DNA of 64,000 nt. It comes from Phoebastria nigripes. Lineage: Eukaryota > Chordata > Aves > Procellariiformes > Diomedeidae. Under the pieces are notes generated by a model that had not been told where the DNA came from, searched no databases, and saw nothing but the letters and a program-made list of their open reading frames with translations. A program made the position numbers and the translations under genes. Where the stretch lies: contig JAYKAV010002109.1 in NCBI GenBank assembly GCA_035582835.1, forward strand, positions 1,496,857-1,560,856, read 5' to 3'. Every line of letters begins with the position of its first letter. The stretch's first letter is position 1. Of this stretch, positions 11,101 to 25,214 are shown piece after piece.

Positions 11101-14100
11101 ATTTGCCAATCTGCCTTCCCCTCACTGAATTTAGATGTTTCCCTGTCAGTCCTGAGCACAAAAAAGCACACAGAGGGCACAGCGAGCCTTATCGGTCCCC
11201 CACCTTCTGCTGAACTCGGAGTTGGATTCAAAATTTGGCTCTGTCTCCTCCAGCTCTTTTCCTTGCTGGCCCAAGTCCCTGCAGGGGTGGGAACCACTGG
11301 AGCCATGCAACTATTGCTCTCAGGAGTGATGCCCAAATACAGAAGATTTTTTTTTTCCTGTAAAACCCACTTTCGGAGGCTTCTCTAGAGCTCAAATGCC
11401 CTCAGTGAAAAATCCAAACCTCACTTCTTTTCCCAGTTTTTCCGCAATAACTTCAACTAGAAAAAAGAAAACAACCTACCAGAAAAGCACTTACAAAACA
11501 AAAAGTTCAATCCCTCCAGGCTGAAGGGAAGTGAAATCAAAAGAGAAATGGAATTTATACATGTAGGCTTTATATTTTGGGGAAGTGCCTGTTGACAAAG
11601 GTCAGGGAGGACCATGCTGCTGGGATGGCTGTCTCTCTTAAATTTTGCTGCAGGTATCAAGTGCTGAAACTCAGTAAAATATTTGCGTTGATAATTTTCT
11701 ATCATTCTTCAGAAATAACCGTGGGATATATAACTAGGGGATTTTGCAGAAGTAAAATTGAACCACAAGGTAAATGAGAAAATAAAAAAGCCTTCTGCCT
11801 CCCAAATATCTTCCTTTTATCCCTGATTCATGCCTCAGCTTTTCCACAAAGTGCTCTTTCTTCTACCATCTCGTCCCCTCCCAGAATATCGCATGGTATT
11901 GGAGTATGATTTCTTATTGAAGAAGAAAAGCTGCATTGTTCAACATCTTCCTCTACTGAGTTATGCCAGAGTGGCACCTCTTTTGNCAGAGTCTTCAGAG
12001 TTTCCTCATATCTGACTAATAAGAGATGATGAAAAATATGATTCATTAAAAAAACACAGATAATCATCTGAGAAAATTAAATGTGCATCTTTAAATGTGG
12101 CTTTATTTTCTTAAATAACAATCAAACCTCAAACAAATGGTTTAATCTCAAGGCTCCATCTTGTGGCAAAGTAAAGCAAATTCACTTATTGTGAAATGAA
12201 TATTTGCCCCTCCTTAATTTCCACCGGTTCTTCTGTAATAACCTCACGACGCTGTAACGCTGCAGACAGGTACATCGAGCTTCATCCGAGTGGGAGCAGA
12301 AGGGCAGGCGGTGCTGGGCAGAGAGAGCATGTTTCTCGCTGTTTGAGCAATATTAAAGCTGTCTGCGTTAACACTAGGCACCCATCCATTTCCTAACCAA
12401 CTCCCATAACCAAGGGGTCAGCTCACTCACGTACAGCATAAGTTCGATTTAATACCCTTGAAAGCCCGAGTATCCTGACCTTCTGAATATTTGCGTCCAA
12501 TATGACAGTGCTTGAGTGCATTTGTATGAAAAATCTCTTGCAAAAATGTAGGATTTGGCGTTCAGTTTTGGCTGGCGTCTCTCATCTAGCCTCGTTAAGT
12601 CCTTCATTTAGAATTGCATCAGTGGTGCAAAGCATGGCAAAATTGTTATTATTGTTATTATTACTATGAATGATTTTTGCTCAGTTAGCAGAAATTCTGA
12701 TTAAAAAGCTGGTTTACAAGTGGGAAGGTGGAACCAGGCAGTGAAGCACTGCAGCCCGGCCAGGGTGGGCATCGCCTTGCTCACACCCAGGGCCATTTGG
12801 CCACTCTCTCTGCTGTGAAACTGCTGCATTATTTCTTTAAAACCCTGTCCCCGTTGCCATGCCCCCTCATTTGGGAGCAGGAGCTGGGCAGCCCTGCCTT
12901 TGCCAGATAAAGCACGGGCTTTCCGCTGGGCAGCCGGGGAGGAAGGAGGACCGCTGCTTATCTTCCTTCCTCCAGCACCGTGCAGGACTGCGTCATCTGG
13001 GGTTTTTTTGCTAAATATAAAGTAAGGCTGTTTTTTAGCATGCAGGAGCTGGCGAGCTTCCCAGAGCACGTCCTGGGCAGGAGTGGCAGGCAGCCATGGG
13101 TGCTCCCTGCCTGCTCGTCCACCCCAGCCAGCCAGGGAGCCCTGGGACCTCCTGGCTGTGCCGCGTGGGAGGGGAAGGTGCCTGGATTGGGCTGTCCTGG
13201 CTGCTAGTTTTATCCTGGTAAAATTATTATTTCTTTTTCGTGATGCAGGGAGCAAGGCATCATCTCCCAAATCGTATCTTGTTGGATATCTCTTTAGTAA
13301 CAGCTCTGGCACGGTTATGAGCTGAGCACAAACTCTCAGACCCTCCTGCCTTCCTGTGCCCACCTAAAAGGGTATCAGTGAGGGCACAGGCAGCAGCAGC
13401 TGCTGCCTTTGCTAGATGTGTGGAGAACTATTGCAATTTGGGGAGGGAATTATACTGATTCAGAAGCATTTAACAAACTGAAATATCATTCTGCTCCATG
13501 CCTTTTTATTTTTTCCTGTTCCAGCTACAATGTCAAGTAACTAATGAATGCAACATGATGTGGTATTAGGTTTAAAGCAGTATTTTCCTGTTGCTGTTCC
13601 TTACATGTTGGTCACACCCTTAATGATCTTCATAGGAAATATTTACTTTGAGGAGTTTGGTTCTAAGTATGCCAAGTGATCAAAACCAGGCAAAGCAGGG
13701 TTTGCTCTCATATGACTTCAGTTTTTCCTGGAAAGAAACGGGGACAAAAAAAAATCTTACTTTCAAAATTAATGCAAATCAGCTTGAAAATCATCTTGTC
13801 CCAATAAATGAACACTCCTTTCTTTCTCAGGCAATCTAATATTAACTTTTATGGGAATAGAAACTCAAGGCAGAATAAACACTGGGGAAAAGTGAGGTCT
13901 GTAATGGTGGTGCTGGTAGTATCTGAACTCAAGTGTTAATGCATAGCGTACATACGGGTGTTGTAGATATNTCCTTGCAGCCACCCATTTTGGGCTATCT
14001 GAAACTGGGGTCTTGGCACTGAGAAAGGGGAAATAGCTATCTGTGCAAAGCTTTCTTCTTAGCGCACTCTCCACGTTTAATATCCTCGAGTCTTTTAAGT

Positions 14101-15554
14101 AAGCAAGGAAGCGGCAGCCTCATCAATTGGATATTGCTTAAGGTGAAAAATTGCCCCACTGCTTGTTATGACTTCTGTTGCTTCACCCAGATTTCTTACA
14201 GACTGAATTGCAAAGAAAACCATGCCCACGTGAAGATGTATTTGTAATAGATATTTCCATCGGTGTGTGATGTAGCCTCCTCACGTGCCGTAGAGGCTGA
14301 AGGAATAGATTTTGTCAGGCCAGAAATTTCTACCCATTGCAAACCCTTGATGCAGCATGGCCTGGGAAGTGGGGATGACTCCTTCATCACCCTGTCATCA
14401 GTCTGGGGCTAAACAATGTTAGAAATGCTTGGACAATTTTCTGTTACTTTATTTGGATGTTTTTCTTTGCAGGTCTTGGTTTATTAAGCCGAATACCTTG
14501 GTAACCCTAAGTCAAACGTGCAGGAGCAGGGGTTGCCGTAAGAAATCTCTTAGAAATGACCTACAATGACTTTTTTACATTAAAAAATGTCACATGTAAA
14601 GGTCTAATAACAGCAATGAGGAGGGGGAGAGATGCACAGCTCACATCACCAACACAGCTCAGCTGGCACCGCTCTCCAGATCCGCTGGCCTTGCCAAGTG
14701 TCCTGGCGTGGGCAGGGAAGGGGTGGCACAGGGCTGCTCATCTAAAAACACTGTGGGTTGGGNTTTTTTTCCCCTCACTTCTTTGCAGTCTGCTTTGCCC
14801 AGGATCCCAGGTCTTTCCTTTGGAGCCCATCCTGCTGTCACACACCACGTATGCACGTTTACACAGCCAGCCGGAGCACGGCACCTCTCCTGGCTTAGCT
14901 GCCATCAACAAGAAACACAGTTTGTGGCGATGTGAGGAAAAACCCTGTCTTTTTTACCCTGGAAATACTGCATATGCTATTCTGTTTGGGTCATTGCTCA
15001 GCATTTGTGCATAAATGTTTAATGACTTTTTTTTAAAAATGAAGGAAATCGTTATGCAAAAAAGCCTACATTATTGTGGACTTATGTTTGAGAGAATGTA
15101 TTAGTAAAGAAAAGTAAACTATAAAGCAGGGATATTTTAATTATTCCAGCCTAAAAGCTATGAATTTGAAACTGCAGAGTTAAGGTTAGACACGACAAAG
15201 TAAGAAGCAGCTGAGTTGCCAGAAAATTCCTTGCATGCTTCGTGATACTGTCATGAGCAGGGAAAGCAGCTTGTGTATCTTCAGGCTTAACAGATTTAGA
15301 GCCATGCAACTGGAAAGGATGGGAGGGATGAAACGGTCGGTGTGGCCTCGTGCGGTTTTGGGGTGCTCTCGGAGCACCTGGGGCGCTTGGAGCCCGGCTT
15401 GCTCCAGCTGGGCAGATGGCATTGCACCATCAGGGGAGGCGGAGAGGAAACCCCCCTACTCTTACAGCTAACCTTCAGGTGCCATTAAAAACGATTTAAT
15501 GTTATTACCTTGTGGTGGTTTTGGAGTGGAGCTCTCAGCCCTTGGAGTTCTCTT
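8151..15554. other. Intergenic DNA, no gene seen
   Basis: About 7.4 kb with no supported gene. An A13 run lies near 8438-8450. Open frames at 10072-10563 (minus), 10776-11213 (plus) and 12701-13363 (minus, 220 codons) sit in locally GC-richer DNA, overlap other frames, and show no domain, repeat or conserved pattern. I treat them as chance. A short ATT/TTA-rich patch occurs at 12645-12665. Confidence 0.4.
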
Positions 15555-15587
15555 GCTCTGTCAACCTGCTCTGTCAACCTGCTCTGT
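15555..15587. repeat. 13-bp tandem repeat, about 2.5 copies
   Basis: Two exact copies of GCTCTGTCAACCT and a third partial copy follow directly. Such short perfect repeats are likely recent slippage products and may be polymorphic. Confidence 0.75.
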
Positions 15588-18360
15588 CTTGTGCTTTCTT
15601 GTGGGAATTGCAGATAAAACACTTTTTAGCTAAACCTGTGGCATTGCAGCGTCTCTCTTTCCTGTTAGCACAGCCTCCTGCGCTCAAACATTTGTTCCCT
15701 ACAGATACGCCAAGCAGAACTCACGGTCTTATCCAGACAACTGCCCTAAGGACAGGTGAGCATACCATGCACGTGCATATATNCTTCCAAAATTATTGTT
15801 TGCATCACTTCTTGCAGCTTTTTGCAGCAGGGTGGCTGCTCGGAGGGATGAACTCGACATGGTGTGCGTGTGCCAAGGAAGTGTGGGTACCTCTGGTCTT
15901 TCCCAGCCCATAAAATATATGGCCTATTGCTTAAAAACCTTTGAAGATGCTTAATTATTTTTAAATTCCCAACATCAAATTCAGATGCTGATGTTTCTTT
16001 GCTCTCACGGTGTCTGGTAACAGATGAGACATGGATGAATCCCATCTGGAATTGATTCAGGTGATGCTGGGGGCAAGAGGAGAGGGCTNGGAGGAAGCCA
16101 GAGGAGCAACCATGGTGCCCTCGCAGCGTGAGGGTGGCCGTTGCCTGTCCTGGGAGGTGATAACTTGCGATTCCTCTTGGCTTCATTGGCATTAATCTCG
16201 TTCACCCTCCAGCCTGGTAGGAAAATTCACTGAACGTGGAGCCTTAGTATTGACTCTTTACTTTGGGGAATGAGCAAGCTTTAAATGGCACTTCTCAGTT
16301 ACAACCATGCACTTATTTATAAATGATCAGTAAAACCATGCAGTTAAACATGATGATAGGAATTGTGTAAGGACAGCAAGTGTTGAATTTTCGTTTCCAC
16401 CAGCGTACTGGAGCGTGCTCTCCCAGCGAGTTGCAGCGGCTCGCAGAGAACTTTGCTCCTTCTGTCTCCGCAACNCGTTGGCTTGTCTGAGACAGGTTGA
16501 CCTCCAGCTTCGCTGCTGAATAACGAGACAAGGAATGTGTTCAAGCTGTTGAGTAAACCACCGTCATCTGTAAGAGATTTCCTATCCTTGTGCCTTAATG
16601 GTCAGGACAAGTCTTTGCGGGCTCGTCTCATGCTTGGTGGGAATGTGCAGCTCTTCATCTTTGTCTGCTGAGCCAGGTGTTTTAGAAATGAGGTTGAGTT
16701 TCTTTCACATGTTTTTTTTTTTCTTTTATTTGTTACTGATTAATTATTCATCAGACTCGTGTAAACCAGAATTTTATATGTGTTTTGCCTGTTTACCTAT
16801 ACTTGAATTCCTGTGATGCCATGTACCATGTTTTGTCTGTCGCTGGGCCATGCTGCAGTGATGGAGGCTCCAGAGGCACAGCTCCAGGGACACTTTGACA
16901 TATACCGACACTTCAGGGGCCTACTCCATCACTTTGGCCCTGGGATCAATTCACAAAATACTCTGGTTTGATGCTGGGAACGGGCAGAGTTTTTCCAAAG
17001 GGATGTCTTTCCTGTTAGGGCAGGGGGTCCCATATCTGGAGGAAACCCACTAGCCTGACCTTGTTCAAGCTGTCTTCTGCAACTGTCACTGTCCCCATCT
17101 TGGTGTCACAGCATCACCAAATTGCTGGTGAGCCTCCAGCCAGTGCCTGGGAGCTGCTGAAATCCCTGAATAACTGCCATGTCTGCATTTATTTTGAAGT
17201 ACCACACTAGTGGCCCTTCCCAGAAGAAAACTTGCTGGCAGGCTGGCCCTTCGGCGAGTGGCACCTGCAACAAATTCCAGCCTTGGGTGCGAGGATCACT
17301 TTGGAGGCTGAAGCTTGGGAAGCAGTTTGAAGAAATCTCAACCACCTTATGGCTCAGCAGCCCGACAGTTGCTGACCAAGATACTGACAGCTCCGTTTTA
17401 TTTGCAGTCCCACTCTGAAGCTTCATGGTTCCTGTTTCATACAGATTAGGGAGCGCTCTGAATGCTGTTTTCACCTCCTGCAATTTCCTTGCTTAGCTGC
17501 ACCTTGCCAGAGTTTGAACCCCCCCGGGGAACACGCTCGTCCCCGGGCTGCCCTGTCCCCACCGTCCTGCCTCCCCTTGGGGCTGTCATTACACCAGCTG
17601 CCTTGACATCTGTCTGTCTTAAATCCTCACTCTTTGCAATCTCAAATGAGTTGGCAAAGGGCTGGCGTACCATCATTTTCTGGTAGCACCGTGGGCAGCA
17701 GTAGCGGGGAGCCGGGCGTGCGGGTGCAGCATCCTCAGGCGGGTGCCGAGGGTGAACGTGAGCACCCTCCTCTTGGGTCTGCGTCTGAGTGAGCTTCCAA
17801 GCTCTGGCCTGCCTCTCTCAACTCTTATGGCTCTAAATTAATCTTACAGTGAGTTTTCACTGTCTTCTTTACCTGCTGCTCCCCAGGTGGAGACATCTGC
17901 TATTTCTCTGTGCTGCGTGGAGCCTTGCAAGAGATCCCCATGCTATTTGCAAAATAGTTTGCAGTTTAATTTTATTAGATTGTCAATAAACCAGCAGGGC
18001 ATAATTACACACCAAAATTATCTAGACTTGAAAGCACGGCGATCACTCCCTTGTTCTCCATGAGCTGTAACTTAATGCAAAACCCTCTGTCATTTTCCAT
18101 TTTCTAGTTCTTTCATTCATTCCTGCTGAGTAATTAAAAATGGCTTATAAATAAACACTGGGGATGATTTCCGAAATGTCCTGTATTTACTTGCAAGGCT
18201 GGTACTTCTGTCATTGGCCCACTTAAGTGATTTTGAAAGATTGTATACAGGTTCCTTTTACAATGTATTTGAAGTTTGTAATCCTGCTTAAATACACAAA
18301 AATAGGAAGGATTAACAAACTGCCACACTGAGGCCAAAAGAAGACAGAGCTAAAAGCAAT
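15588..18360. other. Intergenic DNA, no gene seen
   Basis: Mixed composition. GC-richer bits lie around 17500-17760. No exon, RNA gene or mobile element is recognised. Confidence 0.35.
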
Positions 18361-18660
18361 CAAGGAGCAGCCTATCGGATACATGAAATAAATTGGGGGA
18401 AAAGTGGAGAACTGTCAACAAAAATAATATGTTATGGATCCTCAAGCCTTTGTGTTTATGCTAGAAGAAGCCTAAAATAATCTGTGGTTTCTGATGCTTG
18501 ATTTAGTTTTCCACAAGCCTAATTAACACCAGATTAAGTTTGCTGCCACTATAGTTTATTGCTGAGACTGACAAATACTTGCTGTTTATTTGTTTTCTAA
18601 AAAAATGACTGGAGGCAATAACAGTATGACACAGTTAATAAGCTTGAAAACAATGCTATA
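18361..18660. promoter_or_regulatory. Candidate conserved noncoding element (unproven)
   Basis: An AT-rich block free of obvious repeats contains a RUNX-type word (CTGTGGTTT near 18482), CTAATTAACA and other homeodomain-type words, ACAAT/ATTGT SOX-type words and several short runs of A or T. This texture is typical of developmental enhancers deep in gene deserts. It is 31 kb upstream of TBX22. Nothing in the sequence alone proves constraint. Confidence 0.18.
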
Positions 18661-18689
18661 ATATTCATTTTTATAAACTTAGTCTTTAG

Positions 18690-18860
18690 GACAAACCCCC
18701 ATGACTTTCCCTATTAAATTCTGGCCCTACAGTCCTTACGAAGGAAAAAATCCCATTGATTAAATGTCCCATTGATTTAAGATACAGCCCTGTGAATTTA
18801 AGCTAAAAATTAAGCATGTGCTTAAGCACTTTGCTGAACAGAGGTGGACTGTACCATATG
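18690..18860. repeat. Relic of old palindromic amniote repeat
   Basis: The words TTCTGGCCCTACAGTCCTTA (from about 18718), TCCCATTGATTAAATGTCCC and TTAAGCATGTGCTTAAGC match, with decay, a repeat type I know from turtles and crocodilians (GGCCCTGCAGTCCTTACTC, CTCCCATTGACTTCAATGGG, GCATGTGCTTAAGTGC). It is probably an old DNA-transposon-like or LINE tail sequence. The exact family was not checked. Confidence 0.5.
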
Positions 18861-21800
18861 TTTAAAATATCTCACGTGCTCAGGGGCTTGGCCAGGTGTG
18901 GGCCAGCGGCTCTGCAGAACGGAGCTGCACAAAGCAATGACTTACAGACAGAAAATCCAGCACCATGTGCATCAACCTGTAATATGGATGTTTTCTATGA
19001 AAAACATACTGGAGTGGCATCAGCCATTATATGACTCTGTCGACACAAATGTCATGACTTCAGGATTGAACCCGATTCTCAGAAATCCCAGAACACCAGC
19101 TACCACCTAGGTGAAATCCCAAATCTGCAATCATTTATTTATGCAGGCAACTTTGCTCATGCAGGATGACCCACTAAAGTCACCCGGATTTCTGACGCAA
19201 GTAAAATTCCTGGCATGGTAAATGTGTGCAGAAGGACACCTTGCCATGTGAGAGCCGAGGGTGCAGCTCCTCAGGCTGCAGATACAGACTATTTATGCCA
19301 AAAGCTGGCAAACAAACTTTTAGCCACATCCTTTCGCGATCATCCTTGGAAACACATGCTCCATCCAATGGCTTCATTGTGGCTCCTTCTGGACTTGAGC
19401 CAAGCCAAAAGACGCAGAGGCTGGCAAAAACAGACCTTAAAAAGTTACCTAAATCCTTGCAGACCTTGTAGCAAGTCTCGATTGGGCATAGATTGAGATC
19501 TGGGCAGAAAGTTGGTGTTCTACAGGGCTGATCGCCTTGATTCATATTTTTCATTCATTACATGTCAGCAGAACCAGAATATTTCACGGAAGTATAGAAG
19601 CAAAGAGCCAGGTCTTGCTTTTTCTTTCCTTTCTCTGTTACCGAAGCCCTGGTGCTCAGGCCTGGGATTCACACCTCTGCCACCTTGGGTAAGTCACTCC
19701 ATCTCTCTGTGTCCCACTTCTTCATTAAAAAAATGTGGATAATCTTTCTGTGTGTCAGAGAGGTGGAGTGGGGCAGTCAAATCCATGTCTGGGATGTGCT
19801 CTGTTTCTCCAGTAATCAGGTATATAACAAATCTGAGCTCTGTATCCTGCTGAATGCATTTTATTAAGTTCCTTAAAGTGTGGTGTTACCTGACCTGGCT
19901 CGAGGATTTGTCTCCATTCCCTCCATGCTGATGGAGAAACACAGTGCCGGTGTCCCATGTCCTCACCAAACCTGTTCTCAACATGAGAGTTTGCCTGGAC
20001 TGGGAGGGTGGAAATGCTCAGGTTTTGCCTCGTGAGAGGCCAGCGCTGTACGACACCGGTCACAAACCCTGTGGCTTCCCTTACCCAAAACAATTCAGCT
20101 GAAACCTGATTTTCTGCACGTGCCATTCACGTTGACAAAAGAAACTCCAAGCAAGTGGATAAACAAATCCAGTTTTCCCTGTGCAGGCTTCACCCGTTGT
20201 ACAGCAGCTCCCCGGCATCGCCTCCATGTGTTTGTGTTTGCACCTTTGAGAAACTCNAACTGGTGTTTTCTCACTTTTTTTTTTTTTTGCCCAAAGCACT
20301 GCTGTCCTGCTGAGGGAATCGTGCATTCACCAAAATGACACAGCAGCTAACACCCAAAGTGCAAATTAAAAAAAATGTCTGTGGTTTGCTGTATAGTAGT
20401 GCTCCCAGATTTTCTGTGATTCAATCCAAGTTTCTATGAAATAAGACTCAGGATGCTTCTCCTGAAGCTACAGCACGTGGAGGCCAGTGACCATGTACCA
20501 TCACCTCTTGCTAAGGCAAACCCACTCAGAAATGGGTACCCAGTATGGGAGTAAGGAGGCAAGTGGGGAACAGGGAGCCTGAGGAGGGAGAAGCGAATGG
20601 CAGGTCGGCAGACCTCCGGCACTGGGCATCATTTAAAGCCTCCCTGGGGGTGCTGAGCTCCGGGTCCAAGTTGGTGCTACCCTGTCAGGAGCTCTGATGC
20701 TTTTTGGGGGCTGCACTGGGCTCCTGGCAGACCCTCAGCCTCTAAAGAAGTCATCCAGGTCAAGGGAACAGATTATATCTGTATGACTAAAATGTGGGCA
20801 TAGATGGGGATGAACAGGTCAGACAAATATGCATTTTCACTGAAATCAGAGCCAACATAGTCACCGAGTTTTCATCCTTNAGTCTTCATCCCTCCCCGAA
20901 GCAAAGGCCAAAATATTCTTGTCTTCATGCTGACCTGAACCCGGACTGTTTTTGGAAAGGCTGAACAGACAATGTAGTGATACAGCCGGCAGCTCAGCTG
21001 GGAGATAAACAGAAAGTCGTAAGCCAGCGCAAATGTCTGATGATAAAGGGCAAATGTCAGGATTTAGTGGCTCTTTGCTCTTTTCCGCTCTGTGTTATAA
21101 AACACCGATGGCAGCAGCTCACTTGAGTGTGACGCTGGCTGAGAGGAACCCACCCACCAAGGGACGGCTCACACCTTTCCTCCTGGCCATGAGAAATCGA
21201 GGTGACACCTCTGAGCATCCTGCATCTGGACACTCAGGGACCCGTGGTCCCACCTGCGCGATGCCTGTTGAGCGTATCTTAAAGCTAGTGCTGTTGTCTG
21301 AAATGCACCTTTTAAAGGATTTCTTTCGCAACAGACATTGCAGCCCCCTACTCCAAATTGCTCTGCAAAGCTCTGATTCATACGGGTGTCAGGGGCAGCC
21401 CCAGGCTCGCTCTGAAGCCACCATCCTGCCACAGCCACCCTCAACCAAAAAGGACAGGACTTAAAGGAATTGCACTGAAATGGAAGAAAAATACTGAAGA
21501 TTTCTTTTCTTCTAACATTCAGTTAGCATCAGGCTAAAAACCTCACTGAAAAAGCTATCACTTTATTTAAGGTGTACTTGGGGAACAGCTATTACAGCGC
21601 TGCAGTTTATCATGCCCCGTAATATTGTTAATTTTGCTATGAAGTGAGTAAGACAGGCTTGGGCTGTAGAGCCATTTGGATTTAATAATACACTTCCATA
21701 CCTTTTTAGCCCAGATTTCTCAACCAACTGTGCAAGGATTTATCGTTTGCTAACTGTAAGTGAATTACTACAGGGTAACACAATCCCGGGTTGAATGCAG

Positions 21801-24800
21801 AGGAGGGATGATGTCTTTCATATGGCCGGGGAGAGCCCATGATGGGCTGGGGCTGCATCCGCAGGTGGCTCCTGCTCCAGGGGACACCATTTCCTTCAAG
21901 ACAAGAAAAAAAAAAGACGAGAAGCCTTTTCTGGGCATTTAAGTCATATTTTACTTAAAGGAGATGTGCCAGAGCCCAGCACTGCCCGTCATGTTGTGGG
22001 AGAGCGGGGGCTGCGTGGTGTTGGGCATGCTGGCCCTACCTGCCTGCTCGCTGCCCGCAGCAATCCATCCTCTCTCCCCAAACCCCGTTTGGGGCAGTAA
22101 ATGGGGCAGACGGCATTGCCCGGGGGTCGGAGGATACGATCAACCTGAGCAGCTTCCTGCATCGCCAAAGACTGCTGCAAAGGCAAACACCGTGATGCAA
22201 AATGCAACTGTAACTTGCATTAAAAGAGGAAAGGGATTATTTTGAAATCTCTTTCAGAAAGAAAATGCCTGATGTCCTGAGCGGGTGGCTACAGAGCTTT
22301 TTTCTTGAATATATTTTCTAATAGCGTGGTAGATGCTGAGTTATTCTGCTATTTACCCTCCCTGTTGGCTCCTAAGCTGCTCTCCATGGCTCNCTTGTCA
22401 CGTAATAGCGATTCTCCTCCTTTCCAGATGCTGCATCACGTAACGGAGCAAGAGAATCACGCAGTCTCCTCCTGCTTCTTGCGTAAGTGGCTGCAAAGCC
22501 GGGGCAGTGGCAGAACTGATACAAGTAGGACCCAAGCCCCACCAAGGCAGCACGTGTTTTGAAAACCCAAGCTCCTATAGCTGCCTCTGCTAAATATTTT
22601 GGTCATGTTTATTCATCAGCTTCAGAAATGAGTAGCTGAGCTGAGCCATGCAATAGAATTAGAGGGTGTTTCCCTGGGCTTTGGATGCACGCCTGTGTTT
22701 TAAATCCCATCCCCACCTGCCACAGAGGACAGGGCTGCTCGGGGCGGGGGTCAGTCCCTGCCAGTGTTGGAGGGGGATTCAGTTTGGGGGGACAGCGTTT
22801 GGGCACGGGCTGGTGCGGTGGTGTTGCTTTCCTGGGCCATCACTGGCAATTTTAAGCACTCAGCATCCCCGCCTGCTCCCCAGGGCAGAGTGGGAAGGGG
22901 TGTCATGTTTGAGTTATTAGTAGGTACCTCTTCGGGCTGCCCGGTGCTCCTTCCTAACCTGATGTGTGCATTATTTATGGGCAACTGCCTCCCTGCTATC
23001 ACTTCATCAGCTGCACAGCTGCGGCGGCTGCAGCCCCAGCGAAGCCTCCCCTTCCCTCCCCTCCCCGCCGTCCCGCGGACACCTCTGCTGCTCAGCAGGA
23101 TTTGCTGAAATAGGGATGGCTTAAGTCCTGTTTTAAAGCAGGCAGAGAAGCAGAGAAGGTAACCGGGGTGTTCTCAGGCTCGGCAGGGACAGAGCCCGGC
23201 AGGGAGAGGAAACTGCCCTGCTGATCCATTAGTTATATTTTAATATACGTTGCGGGGACCGCAGCGGGAACGCAGCTGACAAAGGTTGCTCTGCCTTCCT
23301 GCGCCCAGACCCTGCAAACGGCCCCTGCTTTCAGGCCAGCGCCTCGGAGCTGCCCTTCTCCTGCGCTGCTTTGGCTTTGTCTCCCCTCCAGGCAAAGCAA
23401 AGCCCGGAGAAGCCCGACCTCGTCTTCTCCCACGTGGGGCTCTGGCATGTAACTACGGAGTGGCGACTCTTCTCTTTTCTCCCACATTTTCTGAAAACAG
23501 CCACCAAGATGCAACCTGACACCAGGATCCCAAATGCATCTGTTACTTCCAAGCACGAGTCAACCAGACCCGATGGCAGTTTTATCATTCAGCTAGATTA
23601 TTCTGTGTTGTCGCTGGTCAGCTGCACCATGCCGTTGCTTCCGCCTCCTCAGCCTGACCAAAACTTTTAAAAATGGAGTGGATAATCAATAGCATTTTGG
23701 GGGTCACATTTCCAGGTGGCTCATGAGCTTCCTGGGATTCCTGAGCTGTTTCACAACCCCCGGGACTCTCCTTGTCCTCATAAATAATAATTACACCCAG
23801 GAACTGCAAAGCACAGAACTGCAAAGTCTCTTTTGCTTTGGTGCAAGCCTCTGCAAATCTCTACATTTACTAAACAGCTTTTCTTTCCTTTACTCCTTTC
23901 CCCACTTCCCTCAGTCCCCTGATCCCTCTCCCTGCTGCTGCAGAGCTCGGTGTGCTCTCCCTCGGGGGGTACATGGCAGATGATCCACCTTTTCGGGTCC
24001 TCCCAGAAGGGACCTTCAGCCACCGAGTCAGCAGAGGGGTCTTTCTGAGCTCGGCAGCCCCGCAGCGGTGGGCTGCAGCCCCGCGTCTCCGAGCACCCGC
24101 TCCGACCTTGAGGAGACCATCGTGGCCGTGGCTGAGGTCGTGCTCCCCCATCACCTGCAAAGCTCACCCCACCCTTTGCAGGGCTTTGCCATGAGGTGGC
24201 TTTAAGGTAAAGGAGATTTGGTGGATATTCAGCTAAAGCCTAAATCCAGGTCAAAGTTGCTTTCTTCTGCTAATCCTTCTCAGTCTTATTGATGGACCAC
24301 GGAGTCTGAGAGCAGGACTCAGATTTACATGAGCATCAGGAGGTCAGCAATGCCTCGGATAAAAATTGTGTGTTGCAGAGTGACACATTTTATGGGACAA
24401 CGTCATGTAGAGATCCTTCATACAGATCTTCCAACCTAATGTCACTTGTTCCCTGCCATCCATTGTACAGAACGATCCTTATGCTCAAACTTTCTCCGTT
24501 AATTGCCATGGAAATTTGATAATTTCATCCTAAAGGAGAGTTGAGGAAAACTCAGGAAGAGCTCCGATTACTGAAAACTGGAAAAAATTAATCTTGATTA
24601 AAGCACTTCCCCCATGAAAATAAGGACCTCCTGAACTTTGCAGAGAGCTGATTGCTCGGAAGCTGTTCTTCAGGCAATGTCGAACTGTACTTCTGCCAGT
24701 TTTCCCTGCAACATTATAATAAAAGAATCTAGCCATCACAAGACAGAAGAAAAAACATCTTTAGAGGTGTAATTTAGTGGGCTATTGGCAAGACCTTGCT

Positions 24801-25163
24801 TCAGTTCCCTTCTAAGGGAAAGTGCCAAAATATGCATATTACCCTCCAAATGCATAATGACTGTAAAAATGCCTGTCAGCTGTCAGCGCCCATAGAGTTT
24901 CTCAGATGAAAAATAGGACATGAGCATCAAAGATTTTTTGCCAGCACCAACAGAAGGAGCAAAAGAGAAAACGGACCCTGTTTATTTGGCATTTTTAAGA
25001 TGAGGAGGCAGAAGTCCTTTTCAAAAGATCAGCGTAGTATGGATTTCTGTGTTTTCTGGCAGGTCGATTCCCTCTACGGGAAGAGAGGATTGGGATAGGA
25101 AGTGCTACAAGTCTGCGTCATAGCATTTAAGCACACCTGGAGTTTGCATTTGAAACCAAACTC
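18861..25163. other. Intergenic DNA, no gene seen
   Basis: About 6.3 kb. Around 19060-19230 there are further faint old-repeat words. GC-richer tracts at 22680-23480 and 23930-24190 hold overlapping open frames in both strands with no recognisable product. A palindrome ATATGCATAT occurs near 24831-24840. Confidence 0.35.
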
Positions 25164-25214
25164 TTTATTTTATTTTATTTTATTTTATTTTATTTTATTT
25201 TATTTTATTTTATT
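25164..25214. repeat. ATTTT pentanucleotide microsatellite, about 10 copies
   Basis: A nearly perfect array of the 5-base unit TATTT runs for about 50 bases. It is likely length-variable between individuals. No transposon poly(A) tail is evident on either side. Confidence 0.92.

Noticed and set aside
12701..13363. 220-codon minus-strand frame
   Set aside because: No domain, no splice signals in context, and overlapping plus-strand frames of similar quality; likely chance in a GC-richer patch.
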